NCBI GenBank assembly: GCA_041567315.1
Contig: JBFGCA010000013.1
Span: 1-58,552, forward strand
DNA: 58,552 nucleotides
Reading direction: 5' to 3'
Source of the DNA: JBFGCA01 sp041567315
Lineage (GTDB): Bacteria; Acidobacteriota; Thermoanaerobaculia; Multivoradales; JAHEKO01
Of this stretch, positions 24,403 to 33,878 are shown one piece after another; the stretch's first letter is position 1, and the number at the start of each line of letters is the position of its first letter. Under the pieces are notes generated by a model, which saw only the letters and a list, made by a program, of their open reading frames with translations, was not told the DNA's origin and searched no databases. The translations under genes and the position numbers were made by a program.

Positions 24403-27330
24403 CTAGGGTGCCGCGGCCGGCGTTTTGATATAGCCCGCACCGCCGATCAGCGCGAAGGGAGCCCAGTCGGCCGGATCGGGAAACGAATCCCGGACCTCGC
24501 GCATCGCGTGGCGCAAGGCGCGCGCCGCATCGCCGCCGCCGGCCAGCCGCCGGTAGAAGAGCTCGAGCAGACGGCTCGAGCTCTCGCCCGGGGAGTCCCA
24601 CAGGCCGGCGAGGACGCTCCGGGCGCCGGCGTAGAGCAGACCACGGACCAGCCCCACCAGCTCGTCGCCGCCCGGCACCGCCGCGAGGTCGGAGCCGCAG
24701 CCGGTGATCGACACCACCTCGGCGCTCAGCCGCAGGTCGTATAGCTCGAACAGGCTCAAACGGCGCGAGCCCAGCTCCAGCGACGAGAACATCGGGTTGT
24801 CGGGCCGGTAGCCGACGCGGCTGGCCAGGTGGACAAACCGGTAGCCGTCGAGCCGCTCGCCGAGCGCCGCGGCGTCGAGCCCCTCGGCGGCCAGCGCCTC
24901 GGCGGCCAGTAGCTCGCAGTTGGGGAGCGCGGCCAGACCCGAGACCTCCGGAGACGAAGCGGTCTCCGCACCCACCACCAGCAGGCGATCCCCCGGCGCC
25001 GTCGGCTTGACGGAACACAGGTGGAACACGCTGGCGCTGGGCGCGCAGGAGATGACGTGACGATCGACCAGCGCCTGGCCACCGTCCTCGAGAGCGGGAA
25101 ACGGCAGATGGTGGAGGAAACCGTGCGGAACCACGATCAGGTGTCGCCGGTCGAGCAGCGGCTCGAGCGGCCGTACCAGCTCGTCGTAGAGACGCCGCAG
25201 GGGCTGGCGAGCGGTCTGCTCGCCGCCGCCGCGGCGGACGCCGCGGACTGCGGGCCGCACCCTGCCGAGCTCCAGCTGGAGCTGCCGGTAGGCCTCGCGG
25301 ACCCGCGATAGCGGAGTCAGCGCCCGGATCTCCACCCGCTCGCCGGTCGCCACCGCGGCGTAGAGCCCGTTGCGGGCGACGTAGTACTCGACCAGCAGCG
25401 CGTCCTCCGGCAGCGCACCGAGGATCTCCTCGATCTCGACCGGGGCCCCGTCCTGCAGCGAGCCCAGCTCGCGATCGCCGCGCCGCACCGCCTCCAGGGT
25501 GCGACGCAGCCTCTCTTCCCGCCGGCGGGCCGTGCCGCTCGGCCGCTCCGGCCGGGCGTTCTCGGGACCTCCACGTCCGCCCTCGGCCGGAGGCCCCTCC
25601 GCCAGCCACGGCCGGTCGAGCTGCTGCTGGTCGAGCTGCCGGTAGTACCAGCCCAGCTCCTCGCGCAACTCGCGGATCTCCTCCACCAGGTCGCCCTGCG
25701 GCGACCGCCGGGGCGGCAGCGCGTGGGCGCGGAACGCGATCAGATCGGCCAGGCCCCGCGACTTGGCCCTCTCCATCCAACCGAGGATCCGAGGGGCGGT
25801 CCAGCCCAGCTCGGGACGCTCGAGCCCCAGCCAGACCAGGCTCTCGTAGACCACCAGGTGGTCCTCGAGAAACGCGATCTTCAGCTCGTTGGTCTCGAGC
25901 CCGCTCCAGGACCGCTCGAGCCAGCTCCGCGAGGCGGCATAGGCGCGGCCGGCGCGGTGGAAGCGGCCCGCCGCCTCTTCTGCCTGCCCCAGCACGAAGT
26001 AGGCCTGGTAGAGCAGCGTCGCGATCCGCAGCGGACGCAACTTCTCGATCGCGCCGAGAGCGGTGACGCGGGCACCGTCGGGCCGGTCCAACTGCAGCTC
26101 GAGACGCGCCAGCAGGATCTCGCACATGGCCAGCTTGGTGGCGAGCCCGTGCCGGTCGAAGTGCCGGCGGGCGGCGAGCGCCAGGCTGGTGGCCTCGTAC
26201 AGGCGGCCCTCGCCGTAGTAGATCAACGCCCGGTAGAGATCGATCAGCGCCGGCCACACCAGGTTCTGCTCCCGCTCGAAGATCCGGCGCGCCCGGGCCA
26301 GCAGGTCGAGGGCCGCGAACGCCTGGCCCCGGCGCCCGCTGGCGATCGCCTGATAGCACTGCGCCTTGGCCGCCTCGTAGCCCATACCCAGCTTTTCGAA
26401 CCGCCGGTGAGCCGCCGACGCCAGCTGGGCAGCCTCCTCCACCAGGTTGAGCTCCAGGAAGATCTCCGCCTGGTCGAGGTCGCACAGCGCCGTGTGCTGG
26501 TCGTCGCCCAACTCCTCGAACCTGACGCGGGCCGACTGATACAGGCGGATCGCCCGCAGGTGCTCACCGCGCAGGTAGTGCAGATAGGCGATGTTGTAGT
26601 CGATCTCGTGGAGCAGCAACCGCAACCCGTGGGTCTGGCAGTGCTCACGGGCGCGCCGGTAGACGTCGAGCGCCTCGGTGAAGTTGGCGAGGCTGATCTG
26701 GCAGACCGCCAGGTTGCTGAGGCAGATGGCCAGATCCTCGGGACCGCCGAGCCTCTCCAGCGACCGCCAGGCTCGGTGGTAGAGCTCGAGGGCCTCTCGC
26801 CAACGGTCCTGCCGGTAGAGGACGTTCGCGTAGTTGAGGTCGAGGCGCGCCAGCCGCAGGTGGTCGCCGGCCTCGGCGAAGGTCTCGCGCGCCCGGCTCA
26901 CCCAGCGGTCGGCCCGCTCGTACTCGCCGAGGTAGACCAGATTGCTCAGCGAGCTGGAGCGGGTCACCGCCGCCTCCAGGTCGCAGCCAGCGAGCTCGAA
27001 GCGGGCCAGGGCGCTTTCGTAGGCGCGCATCGCGCCCCGGTGATCTCCCTTTTTGTGGAGCGTGTTGGCCAGCGCCCGCTCGGCGCGGGCGAGGGTGACG
27101 TCTCCCTCGAGCCGGTCGGCCAGACCCACCGCCGCCCGCGCCAGCCGCTCGGCCGTGGGCAGGTCGATCCACTTCTGCCGGCCGACCTCGTCGCACAGCC
27201 GCTCGACCTGGCGCGGGTCGAGGATCTCCGGATGCTGCTCGACGAACTGCCGGCGCTCGGACTCGCCACCCAGCGCCGCCCAGCGCTCCACCAGACCCTG
27301 TTCCGAGGCGGAGGGCGGCGGCTGGCTCAT
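24403..27330 (-). CDS. TPR-CHAT domain protein, probably protease-inactive
   Basis: A 975-residue cytoplasmic protein. The N-terminal 500 or so residues are tetratricopeptide-like helical repeats (for example ALANTLHKKGDHRGAMRAYE). A linker with coiled-coil character (LVEEIRELREELGWYYRQLD) and a C-terminal CHAT (caspase-HetF-type) domain from about 680 follow. The usual catalytic His of the [AS]xHG motif is Arg838 (HLASRV), while the Cys is kept as Cys878 (SITGCGSD). CHAT proteases are separase/caspase relatives that act in stress and cell-death circuits; this one may bind rather than cleave. ATG overlaps the stop of the sigma factor gene (ATGA). Confidence 0.85.
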   Translation of the reverse strand: MSQPPPSASEQGLVERWAALGGESERRQFVEQHPEILDPRQVERLCDEVGRQKWIDLPTAERLARAAVGLADRLEGDVTLARAERALANTLHKKGDHRGAMRAYESALARFELAGCDLEAAVTRSSSLSNLVYLGEYERADRWVSRARETFAEAGDHLRLARLDLNYANVLYRQDRWREALELYHRAWRSLERLGGPEDLAICLSNLAVCQISLANFTEALDVYRRAREHCQTHGLRLLLHEIDYNIAYLHYLRGEHLRAIRLYQSARVRFEELGDDQHTALCDLDQAEIFLELNLVEEAAQLASAAHRRFEKLGMGYEAAKAQCYQAIASGRRGQAFAALDLLARARRIFEREQNLVWPALIDLYRALIYYGEGRLYEATSLALAARRHFDRHGLATKLAMCEILLARLELQLDRPDGARVTALGAIEKLRPLRIATLLYQAYFVLGQAEEAAGRFHRAGRAYAASRSWLERSWSGLETNELKIAFLEDHLVVYESLVWLGLERPELGWTAPRILGWMERAKSRGLADLIAFRAHALPPRRSPQGDLVEEIRELREELGWYYRQLDQQQLDRPWLAEGPPAEGGRGGPENARPERPSGTARRREERLRRTLEAVRRGDRELGSLQDGAPVEIEEILGALPEDALLVEYYVARNGLYAAVATGERVEIRALTPLSRVREAYRQLQLELGRVRPAVRGVRRGGGEQTARQPLRRLYDELVRPLEPLLDRRHLIVVPHGFLHHLPFPALEDGGQALVDRHVISCAPSASVFHLCSVKPTAPGDRLLVVGAETASSPEVSGLAALPNCELLAAEALAAEGLDAAALGERLDGYRFVHLASRVGYRPDNPMFSSLELGSRRLSLFELYDLRLSAEVVSITGCGSDLAAVPGGDELVGLVRGLLYAGARSVLAGLWDSPGESSSRLLELFYRRLAGGGDAARALRHAMREVRDSFPDPADWAPFALIGGAGYIKTPAAAP

Positions 27331-27944
27331 CGCACGTTGCGGCGCTCCAGGTTCTTCTGTAGACGCTTGAGACAGCGGCCCCGGATGAAACCGATCGAGC
27401 CGATTGCCAGACCCAGCGTCCGCGCCACCTCCTTGTAGGGACGAGGGGGGTCGACGAAGAACAGCAGGCAGATCAGCTCCTGGCAGCGGGGCGGCAGCGT
27501 GGCGATCGACTCGCGAACCAGCTGATCGCGCTCCAGGTCCTCGATGGCGATCGGGTCGACCGCGGTCTGCGCCTCGACGGCCGGCTCGTGAACGTCGTTG
27601 GCCACCTTCAGCGCTTCGCGGCGGTACTTGCGCTTCCAGTGATAGCACTTGTGGCGGGTCACCGAGATCAACCACGAGCGCACCGAGCCACGCTTGCGCA
27701 GCCGCCCCAGCTCCTCGTAGACGTCGATCCACACCGCCTGGAAGAGGTCGGCCGCGTCGTCCGGCTGCGCGCCGTAGCGGACGGCGATGCCGTAGACCAG
27801 GTTCTTGTACTTGTCGACCAGCGCGTTCCAGGCCCCGTCGTCGCCGCCTAGACAGGCGTCGACCAGCCGCTTGTCCTCCCAACCGACGTGGGGCGCGGCG
27901 CCCCCTGCCGCCTCCAGATACGCTTCCCGGGCCTCGCTCACCAC
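27327..27944 (-). CDS. ECF-type RNA polymerase sigma factor
   Basis: A 205-residue sigma-70 family protein. Region 2 is visible (LVDKYKNLVYGIAVRYG, then DDAADLFQAVWIDVYEEL, WLISVTRHKCYHWKR), and region 4 follows (LPPRCQELICLLFF, YKEVARTLGLAIGSIGFI, RCLKRLQK). It should redirect RNA polymerase, probably to its own operon and to stress genes. It is first in a four-gene overlapping operon (sigma, TPR-CHAT, regulatory-domain protein, HD-GYP), a common acidobacterial arrangement. The start is GTG-GTG at 27944/27941, with a purine-rich AAGGGGG upstream. No classical anti-sigma factor gene is adjacent. Confidence 0.9.
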   Translation of the reverse strand: MVSEAREAYLEAAGGAAPHVGWEDKRLVDACLGGDDGAWNALVDKYKNLVYGIAVRYGAQPDDAADLFQAVWIDVYEELGRLRKRGSVRSWLISVTRHKCYHWKRKYRREALKVANDVHEPAVEAQTAVDPIAIEDLERDQLVRESIATLPPRCQELICLLFFVDPPRPYKEVARTLGLAIGSIGFIRGRCLKRLQKNLERRNVR

Positions 27945-28169
27945 GCCCCCTTACCCTCGCTACCGCCGCCTTTGAAATACGGTAAACAATCTTTGCCCGC
28001 GTTCGCCCGCAGCACCAGGAAATCGGAATGCGAAATGTAAAGTTTCGCTCACTGGGCCCGCTGTACCGAGAATACCCGAAGCACTTGCTTTGACAAGAGG
28101 CCGCGGAGCGCGGACCGGCCGGCCGGCTGCTATGCTTACCGCCTCCGGCGTACCCACCCGACCGGTCCG

Positions 28170-29954
28170 ATGAGCGCCGCTTTCCGACCAGCCCGTCGTG
28201 GAAACGCGCCGGCATCGGCAGCCACCGTGCTGCTGCTGGCAGCCGCGCTGGCGGGCTGCCCCGACCGGGCGCCCGCCCCGGCCCCCGAGTCCGGGCCGGC
28301 GGCGGCCGGAACGCCGGCCGTCATCCAGCCGGGCGGCCGGCTGGTCACCGCCCTGCGCGCCGAGCCGCGGACCCTCAACCCGGTGACCGCCGTCGACCAG
28401 CCGTCGCTGACCGTGCTACGCCGCATGATCGGCGACCTCGTCCACATCAACCGGCTCACCCAGCAGACCGAGCCGGCCGCCGCGGCGAGCTGGGAGGTCG
28501 ACGACACCGGGACCCTCTACACGGTGACCCTCCGCGAGGGTCTGCTCTTCTCCGACGGCCATCCGGTCGACGCCGACGACGTGATCTTCAGCTTCGAAGT
28601 CTTCCAGGACCCGGAGGTGGCCTCGCCGCAGCGTGAGCTGCTGGTGGCCGACGGCCAACCGATCGGCGTCCGCCGGCTCGACGAGCGGCGGCTGGAGTTC
28701 CGGCTGTCGACGCCCTACGCCGCCGGCGAACGGCTGTTCGACAGCGTCGCCATCCTGCCCCGCCACCTGCTCGAGGAGAGCTACCGCCAGGGGGCGATCG
28801 ACCGCGCCTGGGGGCTCGACGTGGCGCCGGAGGCGATCGCCGGCCTGGGCCCCTTCCGGCTCAAGAGCTACGTGGCCGCCGAGCGGCTGGTGCTGGAGCG
28901 CAACCCCCACTACTGGAAACGGGACGAGGCGGGCCGCTCGCTGCCCTATCTGGACGAGATCGTCTTTCTCTTCGTGCCCAGCGAGGACGCCCAGGTGCTG
29001 CGCTTCCTGGGCGGCGAGACCGACGTCATCGACTCGCTGAGCGCCGCCAACTTCGCGCTGATCGAGGCCCAGCGCCCCGCCTACCGCCTCGAGGACCTGG
29101 GTCCGGGTCTCACCTTCCAGCTGCTGTTCTTCAACCTCAACCGCCTGCCGGCCGGCGCCCTGCCGGCGATCGCCGCCCGCCAGCAGTGGTTCCGGATGGA
29201 GCGGTTCCGGCAGGCGGTGTCGGCGGCAATCGACCGTGAGGCGATCGTCTCGCTGGTCTACCAGGGACGGGCCACGCCGCTGTGGAGCCACGTCTCGGCC
29301 GGCCTCAAGCTGTGGCTCAACGAGCGGCTGCCGCGTCCCCCACGCTCGGTCGAGCGGGCCCGCCAGCTGCTCGCCGCCGCCGGCTTCGGCTGGGACGCCG
29401 AGGGGCGGCTGCTGGGTCCCGAGCGCCGGCGGGTCGAGTTCTCGCTGACCACCAACGCCAGCAACAGCGAGCGAATGCAGATCCTCACCATCCTCCAGGA
29501 CGACCTGCGGCAGCTGGGGATGGCGGTGCAGGTCGTGCCGCTCGAGTTCCGCGCCCTGCTCGACCGGATCTTCCGCAGCTTCGAATACGAGGCCTGCGTG
29601 CTGGGCCTGGGCGGCGGCGACGCCGATCCCAACCCGTCGATGACCGTGCTGATGTCGAGCGGCGGCTCGCACCTGTGGCAGGTCGAGCCGCGGACGCCGC
29701 TGACCGCCTGGCAGGAGGAGATCGACCGCCTGATGGAACGGCAGTCGAGAACCCTCGACCCGGCCGAACGCAAGGCGCTCTACGACCGGGTCCAGGAGCT
29801 GGTGGCCGAGAACCTGCCGTTCATCCCGCTGGTGAGTCCCAACGTCCTGGTCGGGGCCAGACCCGGGCTGGGCAACTTCCGCCCGGCGGTGCTCGACCAC
29901 CACACGCTGTGGAACGCCGACGAGCTGTACTGGCGCGAGGGCTACCGGAAGTAG
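28170..29954 (+). CDS. ABC transporter substrate-binding lipoprotein, family 5 (peptide type)
   Basis: A 594-residue extracytoplasmic solute-binding protein of the SBP_bac_5 family, usually for oligopeptides, dipeptides or nickel. A signal sequence ends in the lipobox LAGC (about residue 28). Family features include LRAEPRTLNPVTAVD, the segment WEVDDTGTLYTVTLREGLLFSDGHPVDADDV (read as two strands), FRQAVSAAIDREAIV and the C-terminal NLPFIPLVSP. No permease or ATPase genes are adjacent, so its transporter is encoded elsewhere. The 225 bases before it, facing the sigma operon, contain a locally AT-rich segment (about 27970-28100) that should hold promoters for both directions. The 3' end overlaps the convergent VWFA gene by 13 bases. 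Confidence 0.9.
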   Translation: MSAAFRPARRGNAPASAATVLLLAAALAGCPDRAPAPAPESGPAAAGTPAVIQPGGRLVTALRAEPRTLNPVTAVDQPSLTVLRRMIGDLVHINRLTQQTEPAAAASWEVDDTGTLYTVTLREGLLFSDGHPVDADDVIFSFEVFQDPEVASPQRELLVADGQPIGVRRLDERRLEFRLSTPYAAGERLFDSVAILPRHLLEESYRQGAIDRAWGLDVAPEAIAGLGPFRLKSYVAAERLVLERNPHYWKRDEAGRSLPYLDEIVFLFVPSEDAQVLRFLGGETDVIDSLSAANFALIEAQRPAYRLEDLGPGLTFQLLFFNLNRLPAGALPAIAARQQWFRMERFRQAVSAAIDREAIVSLVYQGRATPLWSHVSAGLKLWLNERLPRPPRSVERARQLLAAAGFGWDAEGRLLGPERRRVEFSLTTNASNSERMQILTILQDDLRQLGMAVQVVPLEFRALLDRIFRSFEYEACVLGLGGGDADPNPSMTVLMSSGGSHLWQVEPRTPLTAWQEEIDRLMERQSRTLDPAERKALYDRVQELVAENLPFIPLVSPNVLVGARPGLGNFRPAVLDHHTLWNADELYWREGYRK

Positions 29955-32900
29955 CCGGCGATCGAGCGCGCCTCGAGCCCCGATCCCTTGACGTCGACCG
30001 CCACCTGACGCCACTCGGGGGTGCCGCTGCCCCGCGAGTAGAAGCCCAGCAGGTACTGGCTCCTCAGCTCCTCCTCGATCCTGCCGTAGACCGCCTCCAG
30101 GTCCTCGCCCACCCGCGCCAGGAACACCCGGCCACCGACCGCCGAGGTCAGGTTCTCGAGGCGGCTGATGAACGAGCGCACCGCCAGACCGCGACCGTCG
30201 GTGCGCACGATCTCGTTGTTGGACAGGATCACGTAGATCGGCACCCCCACTTTGCGGGCGAAGCGCAGACAGGTCCGGTAGGAAAAGTCCGGATCCTCGT
30301 CGGCGCCGTCGGTATAGACGATCAGCGCCTTCTTGCCGGGCACGCCCTGGAGCTGGACCAGCGAATAGACGATCGCCTTCCAGATCGCGGTCTGGCCGTC
30401 CGGCTGCAGCGCATCGAGGGCGCGGATCGCCGCCGGCAGGTCGGAGGTGGTGGTGCGGGCGAGCCGCGGCTCGCTGCCGAAACCGACCACGAAGGCGCGG
30501 TCGCGGCGGGTGGCCAGCCGCCGCAGGAAGTCCGAGGCCGCCGTCTGCACCCGCGGCAGTTTGACGAACATCGACGCCGAGGAGTCGACCGCCAGGCCGA
30601 CGGTGAGCGGCAGCTCGCCGGCGTCGCTGAAGGTGGCGATCTCCTGGGCGACGCCGTTCTCGAGCACTTCGAAGCGGTTGCGGGTCAGGCCCTGGACCGG
30701 CCGCCCCTGGCGGTCGGTGACCACCACGTACAGCTCGATCAGGTTGACCTGCAGCCGCTCGCTCGAGCCCGGGCTGTTGACGAACAGCACGTCCTCGGAG
30801 CTGGAGCCGTCCTCCAGGTAGGCGACCACCCGCAGAAAGCCCTTGGGCTCGGCGGGCGGGATCACCACCCGCTGCCGGTAGGGCCGCGCCCAGCGGGTGG
30901 CCACCCGCCGCTCCTTCCAGAAGAACTCGACGCGGTCGATCGAGGTGCCCCGCCGCGGCTCGACCTCGGCCTCGACGTCGACCGGCCCGACCAGGGGATC
31001 GGCCTCGGTGCCGGTGGTCTCGCCCGACGGCTGGACGATCCGCACGCGGAACACGCCGGAGCCCTGGTTGACGATCAGGTAGTCGCTCCCCAGCACGCTG
31101 CCGGTCGCGTCGAAGGCCACCGCCTCCACCCGTCGCGGCTGCGGCAGCGGACCGAGGTCGAGGACGGCGGCAAACGGCGGGCCGCGGCGGACCACCTGCG
31201 GCTCGCCGTCGAGCAGGAAGTCGACCCGGGCCACCCGCTCCTGCGAGATGACGCTCTCGAAGGTCACCTGGCCCATGACCAGCGGCTGCTGCGGCGCCAG
31301 CAGGTGGATCGCCTTGGGGGCCGGCAGCAGCAGCGCCCCGCCGGCGGCGGCGCCGGCCGGCCCCGGGCCGGCCTCCAGCGCCTCCTCGAGCGACGCGGCC
31401 TCCAGCGAGGTGGCGAAGGCGCCGCCCCAGCGGCCGGCGGTGAGCTCCTCGACCAGCACCGCCAGCAGCCCGGCGGGCTCGGCCGGCAGCGGCAGCTCCA
31501 GGATCCCGTCGCGGACCGCCGCGCCGCCCTCGGTCAGACGGTGGGTGACCCGCGGCGCGCCACCTCCAAAGGCGTCGTCCGGGCCGGCCGCGGGCGCTTC
31601 GGCCAGGGTCACGCGGAGCGGCCCGGCGTCCGCGGCCGCGGACTCGAGCCGCAGCAGCAGCCGCGCGCTGCCATCCGGCCGGGACTCGACGGCTGCCTCC
31701 ACCGGCAGCTCGCCCTCGTCAAGCGTTCCCTCGAGCAGGCGGCCGGCGCGGACCGCCGCCACCGCCTCCGGCGTCGCGCCGGCGACCCAGCGGCGGGCGG
31801 CGAGCCGCGGACCGGCGGGGGCGCCCGCCTCACGAACTTCGACGGGCCGCAGGCCCGCCGGACCGTATGGGTGCGCCCAACGCAGCCGGCGGCGGCGGGG
31901 CAGCGCGGCGAGCGCCGCATCGAAGGCCAGCGGATCGGCCAGCAGCTCGCCGCCGGTGGCCTCGGCCATCCGTTTGAGCGGTTCGAGCGGCGCCACCAGC
32001 GGCGAGCGCGACCCCTCGAGGCGGCGCTCCCGCACCTTCTCGAGGACCTTGCGGGGATCGAACCCGACCCGGGTCCGGTCCACCAGCCGTCCGTCCTGGA
32101 GCACCACGTCGACCTTGTCGGCGCCCTCCTGCTGCGGCTCGTCGTCGGGCTCGCCGGCCAGCAGCTGGTCGCCGCGGGTGGTCGGCACGAACGGCAGCGT
32201 GATCCAGCCGTAGGCCGCGAGCACCTGCGCCAGCTCGTCGAGCGACGGCGCGGGCGCGGCCGCGGCGGGCGGCGCTCCGGCCGAGCCGCCGCCGAGCCGC
32301 CCGTAGAAGGCCGGCGGCGCGTCGTCGAAGCCGTCGCCGGCCAGGATCAGCACCCGCGGCCCGGCCGGCGCCTCCCGGCTGGCCCAGAACAGCAGGCCCT
32401 CGCGGGCCTCGGCGAGCACCGCCTCCTCGAGGCGGCGCGCCGCGGCCACCCGCTCCGCATCGCCGGCGGGCACCGCCAGCGGCCCGCCGGCCTCCCAGGC
32501 CGCCAGCAGCTCCAGCTCCTCGAGCAGCTCGCGGCGCAAGTCGGCCTGGAGGTCCTCGGCGCTCTCGCGCAACCGCAGCCAGGCCAGTCCCTGCGCCAGG
32601 GCGTCCGGATCGTCGGTGGCGGGCAGCGCCGTCCGCACCTCCTCGCCGCCCAGCACCAGCTCGACCGGCCCCAGCCGGGTGAGCGCCGGCGCCCGCTCGG
32701 CGAGCTGGAGCGTCGCGTTGTGGAAGCTCAGCGGGCTGGCCAGCCGCTGGTCCAGATAGATCGTCACCGGCAGCGGTCCGCCCAGCTCCCCGAGGTCCTC
32801 CACCGCCACCGGCCGTCCCCCGTCGAGCACCTCCAGCCGCTCGGCCGGGGGCAGCTCGCCCCCCGCCGCCGCCCCCACCCAGACCTCGACCGTCCCCTCC

Positions 32901-33052
32901 GCAGCGCTCTCCGGGCCTCGTTCAAGCGCTTTTTCTTGGACCCCTTCCTGGGCCGCCACAGCGGCCACCACGGCCGCCAACCCGGCAGCCACCACCGCCA
33001 CCACGGCCAGCCGTGCGCCGCCGCGGCCCCGAAGATCCCGTCTGTTCTCCAT
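29942..33052 (-). CDS. Large secreted VWFA-domain protein (acidobacterial type)
   Basis: A 1036-residue protein with a signal-anchor (about 13-35). The C-terminal VWA domain (about 805-1010) has the MIDAS motif DSSAS, plus a later Asp in YTDGADED, so metal-dependent adhesion is possible. It matches the VWFA-related domain first noted in Acidobacteria, which starts with NLIELYVVVTDRQGRPV. The N-terminal half holds a second, degenerate VWA-like stretch (VTIYLDQRLASP and VLILAGDGFDD) followed by beta-rich Ala/Gly-rich repeats. An upstream TTG in the same frame is an alternative start. Its long leader contains the structured element at 33429-33599. Function is unknown, probably adhesion or extracellular assembly. 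Confidence 0.85.
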   Translation of the reverse strand: MENRRDLRGRGGARLAVVAVVAAGLAAVVAAVAAQEGVQEKALERGPESAAEGTVEVWVGAAAGGELPPAERLEVLDGGRPVAVEDLGELGGPLPVTIYLDQRLASPLSFHNATLQLAERAPALTRLGPVELVLGGEEVRTALPATDDPDALAQGLAWLRLRESAEDLQADLRRELLEELELLAAWEAGGPLAVPAGDAERVAAARRLEEAVLAEAREGLLFWASREAPAGPRVLILAGDGFDDAPPAFYGRLGGGSAGAPPAAAAPAPSLDELAQVLAAYGWITLPFVPTTRGDQLLAGEPDDEPQQEGADKVDVVLQDGRLVDRTRVGFDPRKVLEKVRERRLEGSRSPLVAPLEPLKRMAEATGGELLADPLAFDAALAALPRRRRLRWAHPYGPAGLRPVEVREAGAPAGPRLAARRWVAGATPEAVAAVRAGRLLEGTLDEGELPVEAAVESRPDGSARLLLRLESAAADAGPLRVTLAEAPAAGPDDAFGGGAPRVTHRLTEGGAAVRDGILELPLPAEPAGLLAVLVEELTAGRWGGAFATSLEAASLEEALEAGPGPAGAAAGGALLLPAPKAIHLLAPQQPLVMGQVTFESVISQERVARVDFLLDGEPQVVRRGPPFAAVLDLGPLPQPRRVEAVAFDATGSVLGSDYLIVNQGSGVFRVRIVQPSGETTGTEADPLVGPVDVEAEVEPRRGTSIDRVEFFWKERRVATRWARPYRQRVVIPPAEPKGFLRVVAYLEDGSSSEDVLFVNSPGSSERLQVNLIELYVVVTDRQGRPVQGLTRNRFEVLENGVAQEIATFSDAGELPLTVGLAVDSSASMFVKLPRVQTAASDFLRRLATRRDRAFVVGFGSEPRLARTTTSDLPAAIRALDALQPDGQTAIWKAIVYSLVQLQGVPGKKALIVYTDGADEDPDFSYRTCLRFARKVGVPIYVILSNNEIVRTDGRGLAVRSFISRLENLTSAVGGRVFLARVGEDLEAVYGRIEEELRSQYLLGFYSRGSGTPEWRQVAVDVKGSGLEARSIAGYFR

Positions 33053-33125
33053 GGAGTTGCGAATTCGAGCCCTGATCCACGAGCTCGAGTCGTTTGCGTT
33101 CAAGAACGGTGCCGTCCAGAAGATC

Positions 33126-33138
33126 CAGGTAGGACCTG
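33126..33138 (-). promoter_or_regulatory. Small conserved leader hairpin, copy 1
   Basis: The sequence CAGGTCCTACCTG forms a 5-bp stem with a 3-base loop. It lies 73 bases before the VWFA start and about 290 bases downstream of the structured element. The same 13 bases, with the same GGA-type continuation, sit before the PilZ gene (39403-39415). Both copies are followed by CTTGAAC. Confidence 0.6.
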
Positions 33139-33428
33139 AGAACCCCGCCGTCCACTGACGATCCCCTCGCCTACCTGCTTCTGAAGCCCCTTGCACCTGT
33201 TTCGCGACCCGCTCGAGACCCTTGGCACCTCCTGCTTCTCGGCTGCCCAGGCCTCGGTGGGGCCGGAAATCAGCCCGGAGAGATCAGGTAGAACGTCACC
33301 CTCGAGCGCCCGGAGGCGAGGCGCCTGGCACCCCATCCCGGGAGCTCCCCGAAGCCCCTGGTACCCGGAGGCGTTCGGTTGCGACATCCCGACGGACTGG
33401 CGTAGTGGGTCAGCCCACCGACCGTGAA

Positions 33429-33599
33429 GCCGGCCGGGGTGGGGCTCGACAGGGGCCTCGTCGCAAGCGCTTGCAAGGACCCTCGAAGGCTACGGACCGG
33501 GCAGCGCGCAGCGATGAGGAGCGGCCGGCCTCCCCTCTGAAGTCTGTCAGGCCGGCCGCGTCCCCAGGCGGGCCCCGCCCCGGCCGGCCCCTCGCCACG
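33429..33599 (-). ncRNA. Candidate structured RNA element, copy 1 (VWFA leader)
   Basis: Read on the minus strand, this region aligns without gaps to 38982-39151 at roughly 70% identity. It is closed by a 17-bp GC-rich terminal stem (GCCGGCCGGGG... with its complement at the other end, one mismatch). Inside is a perfect 10-bp hairpin (33550-33559 with 33521-33530) with a 19-nt loop containing TGA, ACTTCA and GGG. Three of the ten pairs differ from the other copy by compensatory changes. A second internal pairing around GCAAGCGCTTG is also kept. The element points toward the VWFA gene. A leader RNA, a free-standing small RNA or a mobile palindrome are all possible. Confidence 0.65.
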
Positions 33600-33878
33600 A
33601 CCCTCCAGGCTGACCCACCCAGCAGCTCTTCGGCGGAAACCCGCCGTTTGACGCCCACTGCCGCCGGCCGCTATCATCCTCTCGGCTCGAAAGCGAGCCA
33701 GGCGTCCTTCAGCACGGGCAGAACCGCCCCGATCACGCTCAGCGACGGCCCCCACGGCCGCCCGGCTTCCTCCGGCGCCGGTTCCACCCTCCACCCGAGC
33801 TGCCTCGCGGGAACTCGCCACTACCGCTTTATCACCGGCTCGCACTCCCCCGCCGAGCCATCCATCCGGAGAACCGAC

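Larger units (their letters stand above)
33053..33878. other. 826-bp intergenic region with structured element and divergent leaders
   Basis: This is the longest gene-free stretch. It separates the minus-strand VWFA gene from the plus-strand DUF937 gene. Reading minus toward the VWFA gene it holds a 170-nt structured element (33429-33599), an unassigned 290-nt stretch, a small hairpin (33126-33138) and CTTGAAC at 33098-33104. A perfect 11-bp inverted repeat (GTGGGTCAGCC at about 33405, complement near 33608) brackets the element. The part from about 33620 to 33878 should contain the DUF937 promoter; I see no clear -35/-10. Frames crossing the region are GC-driven and not supported as genes. 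Confidence 0.6.

Noticed and set aside
28090..28136. TTGACA at 28090 with TATGCT at 28131 as promoter of the solute-binding protein gene
   Set aside because: The spacing is 35 bases rather than about 17, so the pair does not form a sigma-70 promoter.
29282..33139. Very long plus-strand open frame opposite the VWFA gene
   Set aside because: GC-rich codon use opens antisense frames. The peptide is His/Gln/Arg/Gly-rich without domains, while the minus strand carries a clear VWA domain.
33270..33845. Minus-strand frame across structured element 1 whose peptide resembles the frame across element 2 (GAGPAW, LRG, QAL, PAG)
   Set aside because: The similarity follows from the gapless DNA alignment. 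Most codon differences are non-synonymous and not concentrated at third positions, helices are kept by compensatory changes, and neither frame has a supported start.
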